64,000 bases of DNA from Streptomyces noursei (GCF_016917755.1 NZ_CP070326.1:8680001-8744000), one strand, 5' to 3'. Shown: positions 17,054-26,121, counted from the first letter of the stretch. Notes: generated by a model not told the origin, from the sequence alone. Program-made: numbers and translations.

Positions 17054-18402
17054 CTGGCCGCTCCCCACCATGGTGCCTCGGTGACCTGGGGCTCCAGTCC
17101 GGCCGCGACCAGATCGTTGAGTGTCTCCGTTCGCAACGGGGCCGCGGGAACGGCCCTGCCGTCCGAGCCGGGCCGGTAGACCTCGTTGGAGACGATCTGC
17201 GCCCCGTCGGCGTCGATGACTTCCCGCACCGAATCGATCACCCGTCGCCCCGCCACATCCCAGCCCAGATGCACAACGAAGTGCACCGCGGAGGCCACCA
17301 TCAGGTTCGTCGCCTCCAGCGACAACCGCTCCGGAGCCTGCGCCGCGTAGGAGGCGAGTTTGGTGAACACCCCGCGCGAGGTCGAGGCATGAATGGTGGA
17401 GAGCGAACCGTCGTTGCCCTGCGACATGGCGTTGCACATCGGGATGACCTCGGCACCGCGGATCTCCCCGACGATGACCCGGTCCGGGGACATCCGCAGC
17501 CCCCAACGCACCAGCTCCGCCTGGTCGATACCACCTTGCCCCTCGATGTTCGGCTCCCGTGCCTGCATGGCCACCACATTCGGATGCGCCACCGGATCGG
17601 CATCCAGACCGAGCTCGAAAGTGTCCTCGATCGTCACCAGCCGCTCCTCGGGCGGAATCTCATGTGCGAAGGCCCGCAACACCGTGGTCTTGCCGACATT
17701 TGTCCCGCCGCCGATCACGATGTTCTTCCGCGCCCGCACCAGCGCGGTCAGGAAGGCCGCCAGTTGCTGATCACAGACACCCAGCCGCACCAGCTCGGCC
17801 ATCGAGGCTGCCGGGAAGCGGTGGCGGCGGATCGTCAGCGACACCCGACCAGTCACTGCCATCACCGCGAAAAGCCGCGATCCATCGGGGAGTTGAAGGT
17901 TCAGCCGAGGCATTCCTCGGTCGAAGCGACGCTCTTCGTCGCCCGTACTGGCCGCGAGGGTGCGCACGAGTTCCACCAGCTCGGCATCCGAGGCCGCCAC
18001 GGCACTCTCGCGACGCCATGTCCCGGAGGCATCCTTGACCCAGACGACATCGCAGCCGTTGATGCAGATGTTCTCCAGCGTGGTGTCCGCCAGCAGCCGC
18101 TCCAGACGCCCCGTTCCGAACAACGCATCCGTGACCGCTTGAGTGACCCGTTCCTCGACGGCCGCGTCGACGACCCGACTGCCGTAGGAGAGGGCCAGTC
18201 GGCGCTGGGCCCCCAGTTCCTCGGCCAGCAGGCGATCTACGGTGGCTCGGCGCGCCGCCTCGCTCTCCGCCGGCAGCCCCGCTGCCTCCCGCTCACCGGC
18301 ATACTCCGCCAGCCGGGCCGCCACCCGCTGCCGCACCAGCAGCACCAGGTCCTGCTCGCCTTGTGCCGGGATCACGCCCGGCGGCATCAGCGTCTCGCCC
18401 AC
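17050..18402 (-). CDS. tadA: TadA/CpaF pilus assembly ATPase
   Basis: A 450-residue secretion ATPase. Walker A GGGTNVGKTT lies at about 231-240, the Asp box (TIEDTFEL) at 257-264 and Walker B-type VGEIRGAEV at 311-319. It powers pilin polymerisation at the membrane. The GTG at 18402 has GAGGGAG 7 bases upstream; an ATG at 18387 that touches the previous stop (TGATG) is an alternative that would shorten it by 5 residues. It overlaps TadZ upstream and TadB downstream. Confidence 0.9.
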   Translation of the reverse strand: MGETLMPPGVIPAQGEQDLVLLVRQRVAARLAEYAGEREAAGLPAESEAARRATVDRLLAEELGAQRRLALSYGSRVVDAAVEERVTQAVTDALFGTGRLERLLADTTLENICINGCDVVWVKDASGTWRRESAVAASDAELVELVRTLAASTGDEERRFDRGMPRLNLQLPDGSRLFAVMAVTGRVSLTIRRHRFPAASMAELVRLGVCDQQLAAFLTALVRARKNIVIGGGTNVGKTTVLRAFAHEIPPEERLVTIEDTFELGLDADPVAHPNVVAMQAREPNIEGQGGIDQAELVRWGLRMSPDRVIVGEIRGAEVIPMCNAMSQGNDGSLSTIHASTSRGVFTKLASYAAQAPERLSLEATNLMVASAVHFVVHLGWDVAGRRVIDSVREVIDADGAQIVSNEVYRPGSDGRAVPAAPLRTETLNDLVAAGLEPQVTEAPWWGAAR

Positions 18403-19211
18403 GAGGGCACTCCCTCATCACCCGCGACCGGGACCGGACACCGCTGTGTCTCGGCATTCGTCATCGTGATCTTCTGCGATCGGTAGTCGGCCAGTTGCCG
18501 GGCCAGCTTGCAGGTCGCGGCCATGAGCGGCGTCACCCGGAACCCGGTCGTCCGCAGTCGTCCCGCACGCCGCCGGTTCATCACGGCTACGGTCTTGATA
18601 TCCCACGGCAGGAAGACCACCTGCTCGATGGCGAGCGACTGCGCAATCTCGTCCGCTGGATACGGACACGGGCCCACAACGGCCAACGTCAACCGGCTGC
18701 CGTACGCTTCCGTGTTCAGCCCGTACGCGGACACATGCGTCAGTGGCTCCGCGCCACCCCGCGCCACCAGGACCACCTGATCAGCGGCCCCCAGCAGCGG
18801 CTCAACGTCGCTTCCGATCCGCCCAACATCCAGCAACACCGTGCCCTGGTCGCCTTCCCCACCCAGCAGCACCCGCCGCCCGCCTTCACCGGCCAGCAAC
18901 CGCACCGCCTCCGTGCACGGGCCGCGCCCCGGCACCGCAGCCACCACCCGTACCCCAAGGGGAAGTTCAGTCACCGCACCCAGCAAGGACCCTGGATACG
19001 GCTTCCCCACCGCGGCCGCCACGTCCAACAGTGAGGGCGCTGGCGGTAGCCCGAAGCGCATCATCAGGTCTCCACCGGACCCGTCTGCCTCCACCATCAC
19101 CGGCCGGACCCCACCATCCGCCTCAGACGGCCACGCGGCAGACAACGCCAACGCCACCGTCGTCACCCCCGGCGCGCCCGAGACCGACCCGACCACCACC
19201 AAACGCCTCAT
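18387..19211 (-). CDS. TadZ/CpaE-like MinD-family protein
   Basis: A 274-residue protein of the ParA/MinD type. The P-loop is degenerate: SGAPGVTTVA where a conventional one has GKT, so ATP hydrolysis is doubtful, as is known for several TadZ proteins that act as polar localisation factors. Other ParA features remain (VMVEADGSGGDLMMRFG, VLLDVGRIGSD). Its neighbours, CpaB-like upstream and TadA downstream, both overlap it. Confidence 0.78.
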   Translation of the reverse strand: MRRLVVVGSVSGAPGVTTVALALSAAWPSEADGGVRPVMVEADGSGGDLMMRFGLPPAPSLLDVAAAVGKPYPGSLLGAVTELPLGVRVVAAVPGRGPCTEAVRLLAGEGGRRVLLGGEGDQGTVLLDVGRIGSDVEPLLGAADQVVLVARGGAEPLTHVSAYGLNTEAYGSRLTLAVVGPCPYPADEIAQSLAIEQVVFLPWDIKTVAVMNRRRAGRLRTTGFRVTPLMAATCKLARQLADYRSQKITMTNAETQRCPVPVAGDEGVPSWARR

Positions 19212-19909
19212 GGAGCCTCACGCCCCTGTGCCGGCAGCACCACCACACGCGGATGCTCCAGCTGCGCCGCCCGCTTCGCAGCCCCGGTCTCCACCAGCAC
19301 CGTCACCACCCGTGGCCCGCCCGACGACTCCGGTGCCCGCACCCCCGTCACCGTCCCCATCACCGGAGCGGACGCCTGGTCGTCGTCGGTCTGCGCCGCA
19401 CCGCCTCCAGTTGGGCCAGGCAGCACCGCCACTCGTTCTCCGCGAGCGAGTTCCGGTGGCGCCGCGCCCGGCTCCACTGCGAGCGATACCTGGGAGGAGC
19501 CCTTCGGCGGAAAGGTGACGGGTGTCCCCACCTGCCCGGGCGCCAACAATGCACCGGCCACCAAAGGCACCTTCACCCTCCGCCCGAGGACCGTGCCCCG
19601 ATCAGCCACTGGCACGACGCCCGCCTCCGCAGCAACTTCCACCACCCGCAGGTCAGCCGGTTGAAGCACCCGGCCCACAGGCACGTCACGCGCCAGCGCC
19701 AGCACCCGATCCCGGTGCCCCACCACGTTGGCGACCATCGTGAAGCCGACCGCCGAGACCACCACCGCCCCCAGGCCCGCCCACACCCAGCCCAGTCGAC
19801 GCCGCCGACCACCGGTCACAAGCGGCTTTCGCTCCGGACCTGACTGGCGCGCCCCCGGCACACCGTCCCCAGCACTCCTGGGGACTGAAGAAGACAAGGA
19901 AGTACCCAC
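19208..19909 (-). CDS. CpaB/RcpC-like SAF-domain protein
   Basis: A 233-residue protein with a Pro/Arg-rich N-terminus, one transmembrane helix at about 40-60 (LGAVVVSAVGFTMVANVV) and an SAF domain (VPVGRVLQPADLRVVEVA). RcpC/CpaB proteins stabilise the pilus apparatus outside the membrane. It starts at GTG 19909 and its stop overlaps the TadZ start by 4 bases. Confidence 0.78.
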   Translation of the reverse strand: MGTSLSSSVPRSAGDGVPGARQSGPERKPLVTGGRRRRLGWVWAGLGAVVVSAVGFTMVANVVGHRDRVLALARDVPVGRVLQPADLRVVEVAAEAGVVPVADRGTVLGRRVKVPLVAGALLAPGQVGTPVTFPPKGSSQVSLAVEPGAAPPELARGERVAVLPGPTGGGAAQTDDDQASAPVMGTVTGVRAPESSGGPRVVTVLVETGAAKRAAQLEHPRVVVLPAQGREAP

Positions 19910-19985
19910 GATTCACCCCGCAGCAAGAACGTCCAACTTCCGACGAACGGCACAGCAGCAGCCCACCGCCCGCCCACTCCAGCCG

Positions 19986-20861
19986 TCAGCCCGTCACGAC
20001 GGCCTGCACCTCATCCACCTCCAACCGCCGCTGTGCCGACATCGCCAGGCCCGGTACCACGCCTGATCGCCCACCCCCTTCCCACTCCACATCCCAGACC
20101 ACCCGCACCGACACCGGAAACGCCTTCCCCGGCTCGGACGTCGACGCCCGCCGATAGGTGTAACCGCAGTCCGGCGACGACGCCTTGGGCCCGAACCGGG
20201 CCGAGTACGGCGTCCCCGGGCCCAGACAGACCACACTCCCGCCATCGCCCATCGACCACACCGCCCTGCGCGGCCGAGCCGTCGCCGTCACCTCCACCCC
20301 CTCCACAGCCGCCGACGTCGTCACAGGCCCCCATGCGCCGTGCTCCACCCACATCCACGTCGGCACATTGACCACCTGCGCAAAGTCCTCACGCGGGCTG
20401 GTATGGATCGCCGGCTTCGGCAACTTCAACCGCGACACCGCCCGCTGCACCACAACCCGCACCGGCACGTGCTCTTTTGCGTCAGCCTGTGGATCGTCCG
20501 ACTCTTCGCCATCGACACGCGGAAGGAGCCCCTTTCCAGCGTTTACCAGGCCCATCTTGGCCAAGCCATGCTGCCAGTCATAAGCGTCGATGCCTGAAGG
20601 GCTCTTCGCTCCGATATCGTCCGGCTCCGTGTGCTCGCTTGGTGGCCGGGCCTCCGGCCTGCCTTTCTCGGAATGTCCCGGCTGCCTTTTGACGCTCTTC
20701 GCTTCTGCGCTGCAAACCCCTGGAGCGCACGTCACTCCGCCGAACATGTTCGCGTTCCCGTCTGCTTGTGCAGGCCAGCTTGAGAGTGAGGCCGCAAGGA
20801 TTCCCCACCAAACGGCCACGCCGCAGGCCCGGCTGTTCAGCCCGCTGTCCCTGATTAGCAT
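19986..20861 (-). CDS. Exported protein of unknown function at the head of the tad operon
   Basis: A 291-residue protein beginning MLIRDSGLNSRACG with a hydrophobic stretch (VAVWWGILAASLSSWPAQA) that looks like a signal peptide. The mature part is charged at first, then has a Trp/Gly-rich domain (VPTWMWVEHGAWGPVTTSA, CLGPGTPYSARFG) with several Cys. No enzyme motif is recognised. Such proteins accompany streptomycete tad loci. Its ATG lies inside the end of the lipoprotein gene (ATGCTAA), so it is translationally coupled to it. Confidence 0.65.
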   Translation of the reverse strand: MLIRDSGLNSRACGVAVWWGILAASLSSWPAQADGNANMFGGVTCAPGVCSAEAKSVKRQPGHSEKGRPEARPPSEHTEPDDIGAKSPSGIDAYDWQHGLAKMGLVNAGKGLLPRVDGEESDDPQADAKEHVPVRVVVQRAVSRLKLPKPAIHTSPREDFAQVVNVPTWMWVEHGAWGPVTTSAAVEGVEVTATARPRRAVWSMGDGGSVVCLGPGTPYSARFGPKASSPDCGYTYRRASTSEPGKAFPVSVRVVWDVEWEGGGRSGVVPGLAMSAQRRLEVDEVQAVVTG

Positions 20862-21397
20862 GAGCCGGATGCGCCAATGTAGAGATCAGTGACCTTCCAG
20901 ACACCCTTGGCTTGCCGCACAGTAGCGTCGGCTTTGGAATGGCTACCAGGCACGTCGTTCTTCAGATCGCCGTTCCGTTTGTATTGCAGCCAGTCGGTAC
21001 CGTCGACACAATCACGGATGACGACTTTGCCGTCACGCGCGGAAACAACTGTCGGAGCCAGCCGTGGAGCGCCCTTGGCTACAATGCCTTCCTTCACTTG
21101 TTTCCTGAGGCCGTATTTCATCAACTCGAGAGCGCCGGCCGCCGCATGGTCCTCGAGGCGCGGCGATTGCGGGTCGGGGGCTGCCGAGACTGCGGTCAGG
21201 TCGCTCCACATCGCCCGGTAGGCGGCAACCGCATCCCCGTTCGGGGTGCCCGGTGTGCGAGCCACCCCAGTCGTTGCGGTTCCTTTGGACGGCTTCGCAT
21301 CGTGTGGGCTTCCAGTGCACCCACCTACCAGGCCCATCGCAGCGGCGACTGCGCAGCCCCAGCGCAGTTGCCACCTCACTCGTCCATGAAACGTCAT
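20855..21397 (-). CDS. Putative lipoprotein, first gene of the tad operon
   Basis: A 180-residue lipoprotein. ATG 21397 is chosen because of AGGTGGGGGA upstream and a signal peptide with lipobox LVGGC (Cys near residue 27); the open frame extends to 21691 without signal features. The mature part (AVAAYRAMWSDLTAVSAAPDPQSPRLEDHA, split in conserved blocks) resembles the small NTF2-like secreted lipoproteins of streptomycetes, ending in VWKVTDLYIG. It probably sits on the outer face of the membrane with the pilus machine. Confidence 0.7.
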   Translation of the reverse strand: MTFHGRVRWQLRWGCAVAAAMGLVGGCTGSPHDAKPSKGTATTGVARTPGTPNGDAVAAYRAMWSDLTAVSAAPDPQSPRLEDHAAAGALELMKYGLRKQVKEGIVAKGAPRLAPTVVSARDGKVVIRDCVDGTDWLQYKRNGDLKNDVPGSHSKADATVRQAKGVWKVTDLYIGASGSC

Positions 21398-21566
21398 GCT
21401 CCCCCACCTTTCGTCACTCAGAGCCGACAAATAACCACCCTGCGTGATCAATTGCAAGCTGGAAATGCTTGCGTCGCACTTTCCACTCGGATCGGGAAGG
21501 TTCTCTCCCTTCTTGACGGACCCGTGACAGGCACGACACTTCCCTGCGGTGCTCCGGGTCGAAGCG

Positions 21567-21598
21567 CGTGGCTTGCCGCCTCGGGGCGGCAAGCCACG
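21567..21598 (-). terminator. Hairpin terminator
   Basis: 14-bp perfect inverted repeat (21567-21580 with 21585-21598), tetraloop TCGG, 18 bases beyond the stop of the - strand anti-sigma-type ATPase gene. Confidence 0.75.
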
Positions 21599-21615
21599 GA
21601 GCCGAGCGTTCGGCC

Positions 21616-22095
21616 CTAGCAGCCCGGAATCGCCATCCAGGCCACCTTCATCCGTCCTCCCCTGTCGGCGGCGAAACCCCAGGCTCCGCAAGTGAGCTGG
21701 TGAACCACGTGGAGTCCTCGCCCCCTCTCGGACATGACCTTGAGCAAGGCGTCCAGGCCGCCACTGCGCCTCGATGGGTCGGCCTCGAACGGACCCGTCG
21801 CCGGAAATGCGGGGACCGTCGGCAACCGAGGATCTCTGTCCGCAACTTCGCAGATCAGGTCCGAAGCGGTGAAACGCAGTCGCATCTCGTACGGGCCCGG
21901 AGCATGTTCGAGTGCATTGGCGGCAAGCTCGGACACCGCCAACACGGCATCCTCCAGTGGCTCACCTCCATGCCCCAGTTGAACCAATGCGCAGCGCAGC
22001 GTGGCTCGGGCCCGCGGTAGCGCATGGGGAGTGGCGCTCGTCCAGCGCCACAGCACTCGAACCACGTCGTCCTTGTGGGGCAACGTCGGAGTCAT
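21616..22095 (-). CDS. RsbW-like ATP-binding protein (GHKL fold)
   Basis: A 159-residue protein. ATG 22095 has GAGGGGG upstream and overlaps the stop of a small upstream frame. N box ELAANALEHA and G2-type GRGLHVVHQL identify a HATPase_c domain of the serine-kinase anti-sigma type, abundant in Streptomyces. The conserved DRDPRLP corresponds to the G1 box (usually DxG), here with Pro/Arg in place of Gly. No STAS or sigma partner lies next to it, so the partner is unknown. Confidence 0.8.
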   Translation of the reverse strand: MTPTLPHKDDVVRVLWRWTSATPHALPRARATLRCALVQLGHGGEPLEDAVLAVSELAANALEHAPGPYEMRLRFTASDLICEVADRDPRLPTVPAFPATGPFEADPSRRSGGLDALLKVMSERGRGLHVVHQLTCGAWGFAADRGGRMKVAWMAIPGC

Positions 22096-22250
22096 CGTCG
22101 CCCCCCTCGCGCGGCGTGCCGCCCTCGGGCGACAGGGCGGTGGCGGCCACGTCCGGGCCGAACACTCATGCTCACTTCGGCAAACGCCGTGGGACCGGTG
22201 TGGGTGAACAGCAACGTCAGGGATGCGGCGACGAACAGAATAGGAGTCAT
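22092..22250 (-). CDS. Candidate 52-residue membrane peptide
   Basis: ATG 22250 has GGAGGTC 8 bases upstream, and its TGA overlaps the ATG of the RsbW-like gene (ATGA). The product has one hydrophobic helix (MTPILFVAASLTLLFTHTG) followed by a very basic tail. The layout suggests a real coupled small gene; the composition alone could still be a chance frame. Confidence 0.45.
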   Translation of the reverse strand: MTPILFVAASLTLLFTHTGPTAFAEVSMSVRPGRGRHRPVARGRHAARGGRR

Positions 22251-22534
22251 GCGGATGACCTCCACGGTGATCGCGGCTGGAACGCGACCACCGAACCTCG
22301 CCGCTAATGAAGAGCGGAAGCCGCTGATCAAGAGGTCTTTTGTTAGTTATGGCGATCGGTGGCGATATGACGCGCATCCGCACGAGACGGTGAGGGTGGC
22401 CAGCGGGAAACACTCCGGACCGTCCCGACAAAGTGACGATATCGCTCCCGTCATACCGCTCTTCGAGCTTCACGCCGGAGGAGGATCTTCGACTGGGTGC
22501 GAGACTGAGAGATCGATTCTTCCGTTCATTCGGT

Positions 22535-22918
22535 ATGCGAAGAAACGTGATTACTACAGCCGCTCTAGCCGTGCTTTCCGTGCTGCTTTCTGTGCCGCCA
22601 GCAGAGGCCACAGGATCTGCGACCCGGCAGGGCAATCGGATCACCGTGTACGGCAGTGGATTGCACGTGGACAGTGTGACCACGGCCAGAACACCCCACC
22701 GGATCCAAGCCCAGGCGTTCCTGACGCTCCGGGACAAGAACGGGAAGTGGAAACGGAACCTCCGAGGCTGGACACCGGCAAACACCACGGGCGAGACCGA
22801 CCACACCAGCTGGAGCATCAACGAGAACTTCCCGGACGGCTCGCGACTGTGCACTGAGTGGAAAGACCTCTCGGGTCAAATTCTACCCGGCATGTCCTGT
22901 ATGATCATCCACCGGTAG
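22535..22918 (+). CDS. Small secreted protein of unknown function
   Basis: A 127-residue protein. The ATG at 22535 gives a clear signal peptide (MRRNVITTAALAVLSVLLSV, cleaved near AEA); the frame is open from 22433. The mature domain of about 100 residues has Trp, Lys and a Cys pair near the end (SRLCTEWKDL, GMSCMIIHR). No known fold is recognised. A diverged copy of its last 32 codons lies at 27115-27213. Divergent from the small membrane peptide gene across about 280 AT-richer bases. Confidence 0.65.
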   Translation: MRRNVITTAALAVLSVLLSVPPAEATGSATRQGNRITVYGSGLHVDSVTTARTPHRIQAQAFLTLRDKNGKWKRNLRGWTPANTTGETDHTSWSINENFPDGSRLCTEWKDLSGQILPGMSCMIIHR

Positions 22919-23289
22919 GCGGAACATAGCAAGGAGTAGTGGGTTCTGCTCCGGTGGCCGACTGTCAGGTGCCGCCAAGGCTACTGCAGATCCTTCCCAG
23001 AGCTGCAGGTTGGACAAGCCTTGACCATTCTGTTCCCCGTCAGCCCTGGCTGACGGCCGGTTCGCAACGTGTGGAGAGCATCGTCGGTGGCGATCACCAG
23101 CCGCCACCAGTTGATGCCGCGTACTGTGACGGCGCCCGCCGGCGGGGCGCGTGCCGTCATGGTGTTGCAGGGTCAGTGCTTGCGGTGGCGGCCGGTCCCT
23201 GGCACATGCGCGCAGCGTTCGCCCTGATCCCAGGTGTGACAGCCATGGTCCGCGACCAGAGATGCTGAGGTTTTCAGCCGGTCGTGACG
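22919..23289. other. Region without a gene, recombination scar
   Basis: 371 bases between the secreted protein and the IS630-type remnant. Frames here are short and unconvincing, and no terminator is clear. Probably part of the same rearranged stretch as the pseudogenes that follow. Confidence 0.4.
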
Positions 23290-23679
23290 TCACGGTGGGG
23301 CTGGGACGAGTCTGGTCTCGACGAAACCGTCGAGTAACCCGGACTGGTACTGCATCCGTTTCAGGCGTGTGCGGGCCAGCGCGGCAAGTTCGTCGATGCT
23401 GCACGGGGCCAGATTGCCCAGGCTGTTTCTTCAGGTGGGCCCCACACGCCCTCGGCCGGGTTCAAGTCAGGCGCGTACGAAGGGAAGCGGAAGACGGTCG
23501 GCCAGCTCCGGGCCGCGATCGGCTCGCGCATCGAGGCATCGGCATGATGGGGCAGTTATCCCACGCCAGCACGATGGGGCCGCCGAGCTGCTGGTGGACC
23601 GCGTCCAGCAGGCGGGCGAAGTCCCTCTCCCTAAAGCCCTTCGGCTCGCCCTTGCGGCCATGGTCGCTTCTCCTTTGCT
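23290..23679 (-). pseudogene. IS630-type transposase C-terminal remnant
   Basis: Read on the - strand, three frames are needed to follow one protein: KGFRERDFARLLDAVHQQLG and GPIVLAWDN in one, HHADASMREPIAARSWPTVF and SYAPDLNPAEGVWG in a second, and MQYQSGLLDGFVETRL in a third, ending at TGA 23290-23292. These are the DDE-domain blocks of IS630-family transposases. At least two frameshifts, no N-terminal half and no visible end repeats mean it is dead. Confidence 0.8.
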
Positions 23680-23818
23680 CTGGGTCTTGATCATTACAGT
23701 AGAGCGTGCTGGCCTCAGCGGGTGTGGCACTGGCCAAGGGGAGGAGAAGACCACGGCTGCAGCGGCCAGAAGTTCACGGCGTCGCACGGGGTCGTCACCC
23801 TCCTCGGGACCAAGATTG

Positions 23819-24069
23819 CTACCAACCCTGTGGACCCTCGCGAGTTGGTAGCAGCGGCTGTCCCGACGGCGGTGCGGCGCCGAGGAGTTCGGGCAGCGGA
23901 ACGCCCAGGACATCGGAGATGTGACGCAGTGTCTCCAGGCTGTTGACCGGGATCACGTCCCGCTCGGCCTGGGATACCCAGCTCTCTGAATTGTCGATCA
24001 CCGTGGCCAAGTCCCGCTGCGGCCAGCCTTGCGCTTGCGGACCTTACCGATCTTTTTTCCGAGCGTCAT
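23819..24069 (-). pseudogene. Frameshifted XRE-family regulator remnant
   Basis: ATG 24069 opens MTLGKKIGKVRKRK, then a one-base loss shifts the frame and the fold continues as WPQRDLATVIDNSESWVSQ and LETLRHISDVLGVPLPELLG, a typical Cro/CI helix-turn-helix. It stops at 23819, far short of the TPR-containing regulators it resembles. So it is both frameshifted and truncated. Confidence 0.75.
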
Positions 24070-24251
24070 TTCGTTCCCGCCACTGGGCAAGCCCCCGAGG
24101 TCCCGTATCCCGCCGCGTGAGCAAGCCACGGTACTGGCGTAAGAAGGCCGGTTGTAGGGTGCATCACGCCGACTCCGCCCATCCCCGCTGCGGCTGGGAA
24201 GCGGCGCCGGTGAGGGGCGGTTGGACGACGGCGACCTGCCGGTTCTACCGC

Positions 24252-24283
24252 GCGGCCTGCACCGTGACGCCGGTGCAGGCCGC
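24252..24283 (-). terminator. Hairpin terminator after the serine hydrolase
   Basis: Perfect 12-bp inverted repeat (24252-24263 with 24272-24283), 8-base loop, 26 bases beyond the hydrolase stop on the - strand. Confidence 0.7.
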
Positions 24284-24308
24284 TGCCTGGCAGACCACCC
24301 GTCCCTGG

Positions 24309-25706
24309 TCAGCGCTGGCGGGCCCTGGCGTGGTCAGGGGCGGCGACCTTGCGTACGGCCGCGGCGACGGCGCGGAAGTCCTTCTTCAGGATCGAAGCAT
24401 GGGTGCTGGCGACCTTCGGGTGGATGGTGATGTTCGAGTTGCGGGCGGCCACCGCGGGGAAGGTGGCGCGGTGCCGTTCCTGCTCGTCACCCTTGCTTCC
24501 GAAGGACTTCCCCGAAGCGACCACGTACCGGGTCGGGACGGTGATGTTGTCCAGCACGGGGCCCAGGTTGCGCGCGCGGGCGATCACCCCGGCCTCGATG
24601 TTGCCGTTCGCGACCTGGGCGGCGGTCATCCGCGGGGTCAGGCCCGTCGGGCGCAGCAGCAGCATGATCGGGCTCAGTCGTCGAAACAGCTTCCGGATCC
24701 GCTGCTCCATGGCTTCGTCCAGCCAGTCGTCCGGTTGTGCGCCCTCGACCAGGACCGCGCCCACGGTACGGCCGGGGTTCCGGTTGGCCCAGTGCGCGGC
24801 GAGGAGGATCCGCTCGCCCCCGTGCATCCCGCCGTTGAGCAGCATCCGGAAGTAGGCGTGGTAGTCGTCGACGGTGGAGTCCAGTCCGCCACCGCCCGAG
24901 GGGAACGCCGGGGGCTTGCTGTGGTGCCCCCCTTCAGCCGGGTCCTCCACCTTGAACTCTCCGGTCTGCGGATCGGGGGCGTGCAGGGGCGGCAGCCGGT
25001 CGATCTTGTCGGCGGGCACGAAGCAGCCGGTGTCCTTCATGCCCAGCGGAGTAAAGAGGCGCTCACGCAGGAACGACTCGAAAGACTGGCCGGAGCCCCT
25101 GGCGGCCAGGACCCCGAGGACGTCGTCGCTGACGTTGTACAGCCAGCGTTCCCCGGGCTGGTGCATCAGCGGAAGCGTGCCCAGGCGGCGCATCCACTCA
25201 TCCGGCTCCACCGCCGGCAACAGCCACCCGTCCTGGCCGTAGACCCCCCGCTCGAAGAACGCGCTCATCATCGGGGCGGTGCGTGCCGTCATGTCCAGTC
25301 CGAGCCCGCACGTGGAGCCGAGCAGGTCCCGCACGGTGATCGGCCGGCGTGCCGGCACGGTGTCCTCCAGCGGGCCGTCGGCTCGTTTGAGCACCTTCCG
25401 GTCGGCGAGCTCGGGGAGCCACAGGTCCACCGGGTCATCCAGCCGCAGCCGGCACTCGTCCAGCAGGACCATCGTCGCCGCGACCGCGACCGGCTTGGTC
25501 GTCGAGGCCATCCGGAAGATCGTGTCCCGGCGCATCGGCGCACCCCCGTCGTGGCGCATCGTCCCGAGCGCTTCGACGTGCGTCTGCCCGCCCCGGCTGA
25601 CCAGGGCGACCATCCCGGGAATCCTCCCGGAGTCGACATACCGCGCCAGTACCTCGCGCAGCCTGCGCAACCCTGCTTCGCAGAAGCCGCTGTTGCCTGT
25701 TCCCAT
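24309..25706 (-). CDS. Serine hydrolase fused to the C-terminal part of an alpha/beta hydrolase
   Basis: A 465-residue protein from ATG 25706 (TGAGGAGATTC upstream). Residues 1 to about 300 are a class C beta-lactamase/esterase domain with the nucleophile motif STTK at about 68-71 (FRMASTTKP), a Tyr motif (WLYNVSDD) and a Gly-rich loop (PSGGGGLDSTVDDY). At about residue 302 (GGERIL, near 24800) the sequence changes to the second half of an alpha/beta hydrolase: WANRNPGRTVGAVLVEGA, then VPTRYVVASGKSFG and ASTHASILKKD with the usual late His. The GxSxG elbow of that fold is missing. The frame is intact across the junction. It looks like a gene made by recombination; whether it folds is unknown. 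Confidence 0.8.
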   Translation of the reverse strand: MGTGNSGFCEAGLRRLREVLARYVDSGRIPGMVALVSRGGQTHVEALGTMRHDGGAPMRRDTIFRMASTTKPVAVAATMVLLDECRLRLDDPVDLWLPELADRKVLKRADGPLEDTVPARRPITVRDLLGSTCGLGLDMTARTAPMMSAFFERGVYGQDGWLLPAVEPDEWMRRLGTLPLMHQPGERWLYNVSDDVLGVLAARGSGQSFESFLRERLFTPLGMKDTGCFVPADKIDRLPPLHAPDPQTGEFKVEDPAEGGHHSKPPAFPSGGGGLDSTVDDYHAYFRMLLNGGMHGGERILLAAHWANRNPGRTVGAVLVEGAQPDDWLDEAMEQRIRKLFRRLSPIMLLLRPTGLTPRMTAAQVANGNIEAGVIARARNLGPVLDNITVPTRYVVASGKSFGSKGDEQERHRATFPAVAARNSNITIHPKVASTHASILKKDFRAVAAAVRKVAAPDHARARQR

Positions 25707-26121
25707 GATGAATCTCCTCACGTGCAACGTTCGATGTGTGCGGTGCTCGGATACATCCGGTGCTAGATCTGCAGGACGGATCCGTCCTGGTGTGGCGCTC
25801 CAGGGCAGCCCTGGGCGCGGCACGAGGTGGGTGGGTTCGGCGTGGACCGGTTCGCGGCCCGAGGTGCGCACGCATGATTGAGCCGTTCATGACATCCGCA
25901 GCGTCGATTGCGCTGCTACCGGCTGTCGCCGTCCTGATGCCGCTACTGAAAGTGCGGCGTGAACTCGCCGGCCAGGCGGGCATGACCGCGTGGCCGCGTT
26001 GTCGCCGACCCTGCAGACGGTGCAGAGGTCGAGAAAGTGCGGAGGTCGAGAAGGTGGTGCCCGGCCCGGGCGCGATGTGCCGTGCCCGGGGTCGGGCGGT
26101 CGTGTGGTCTTTTCCGGTGTC
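25707..26121. other. Intergenic region, no gene seen
   Basis: 415 bases between the hydrolase start and the DUF1048 stop. It contains an imperfect direct repeat of GAGGTCGAGAA (26026-26060) and GC-rich symmetry near 26060-26095, not strong enough for a firm terminator call. The promoter of the leftward hydrolase should lie in its left part. Confidence 0.4.

Noticed and set aside
23943..25766. 607-codon + frame opposite the serine hydrolase
   Set aside because: It is the antisense shadow of a gene with clear catalytic motifs; it has no domain or start signal.
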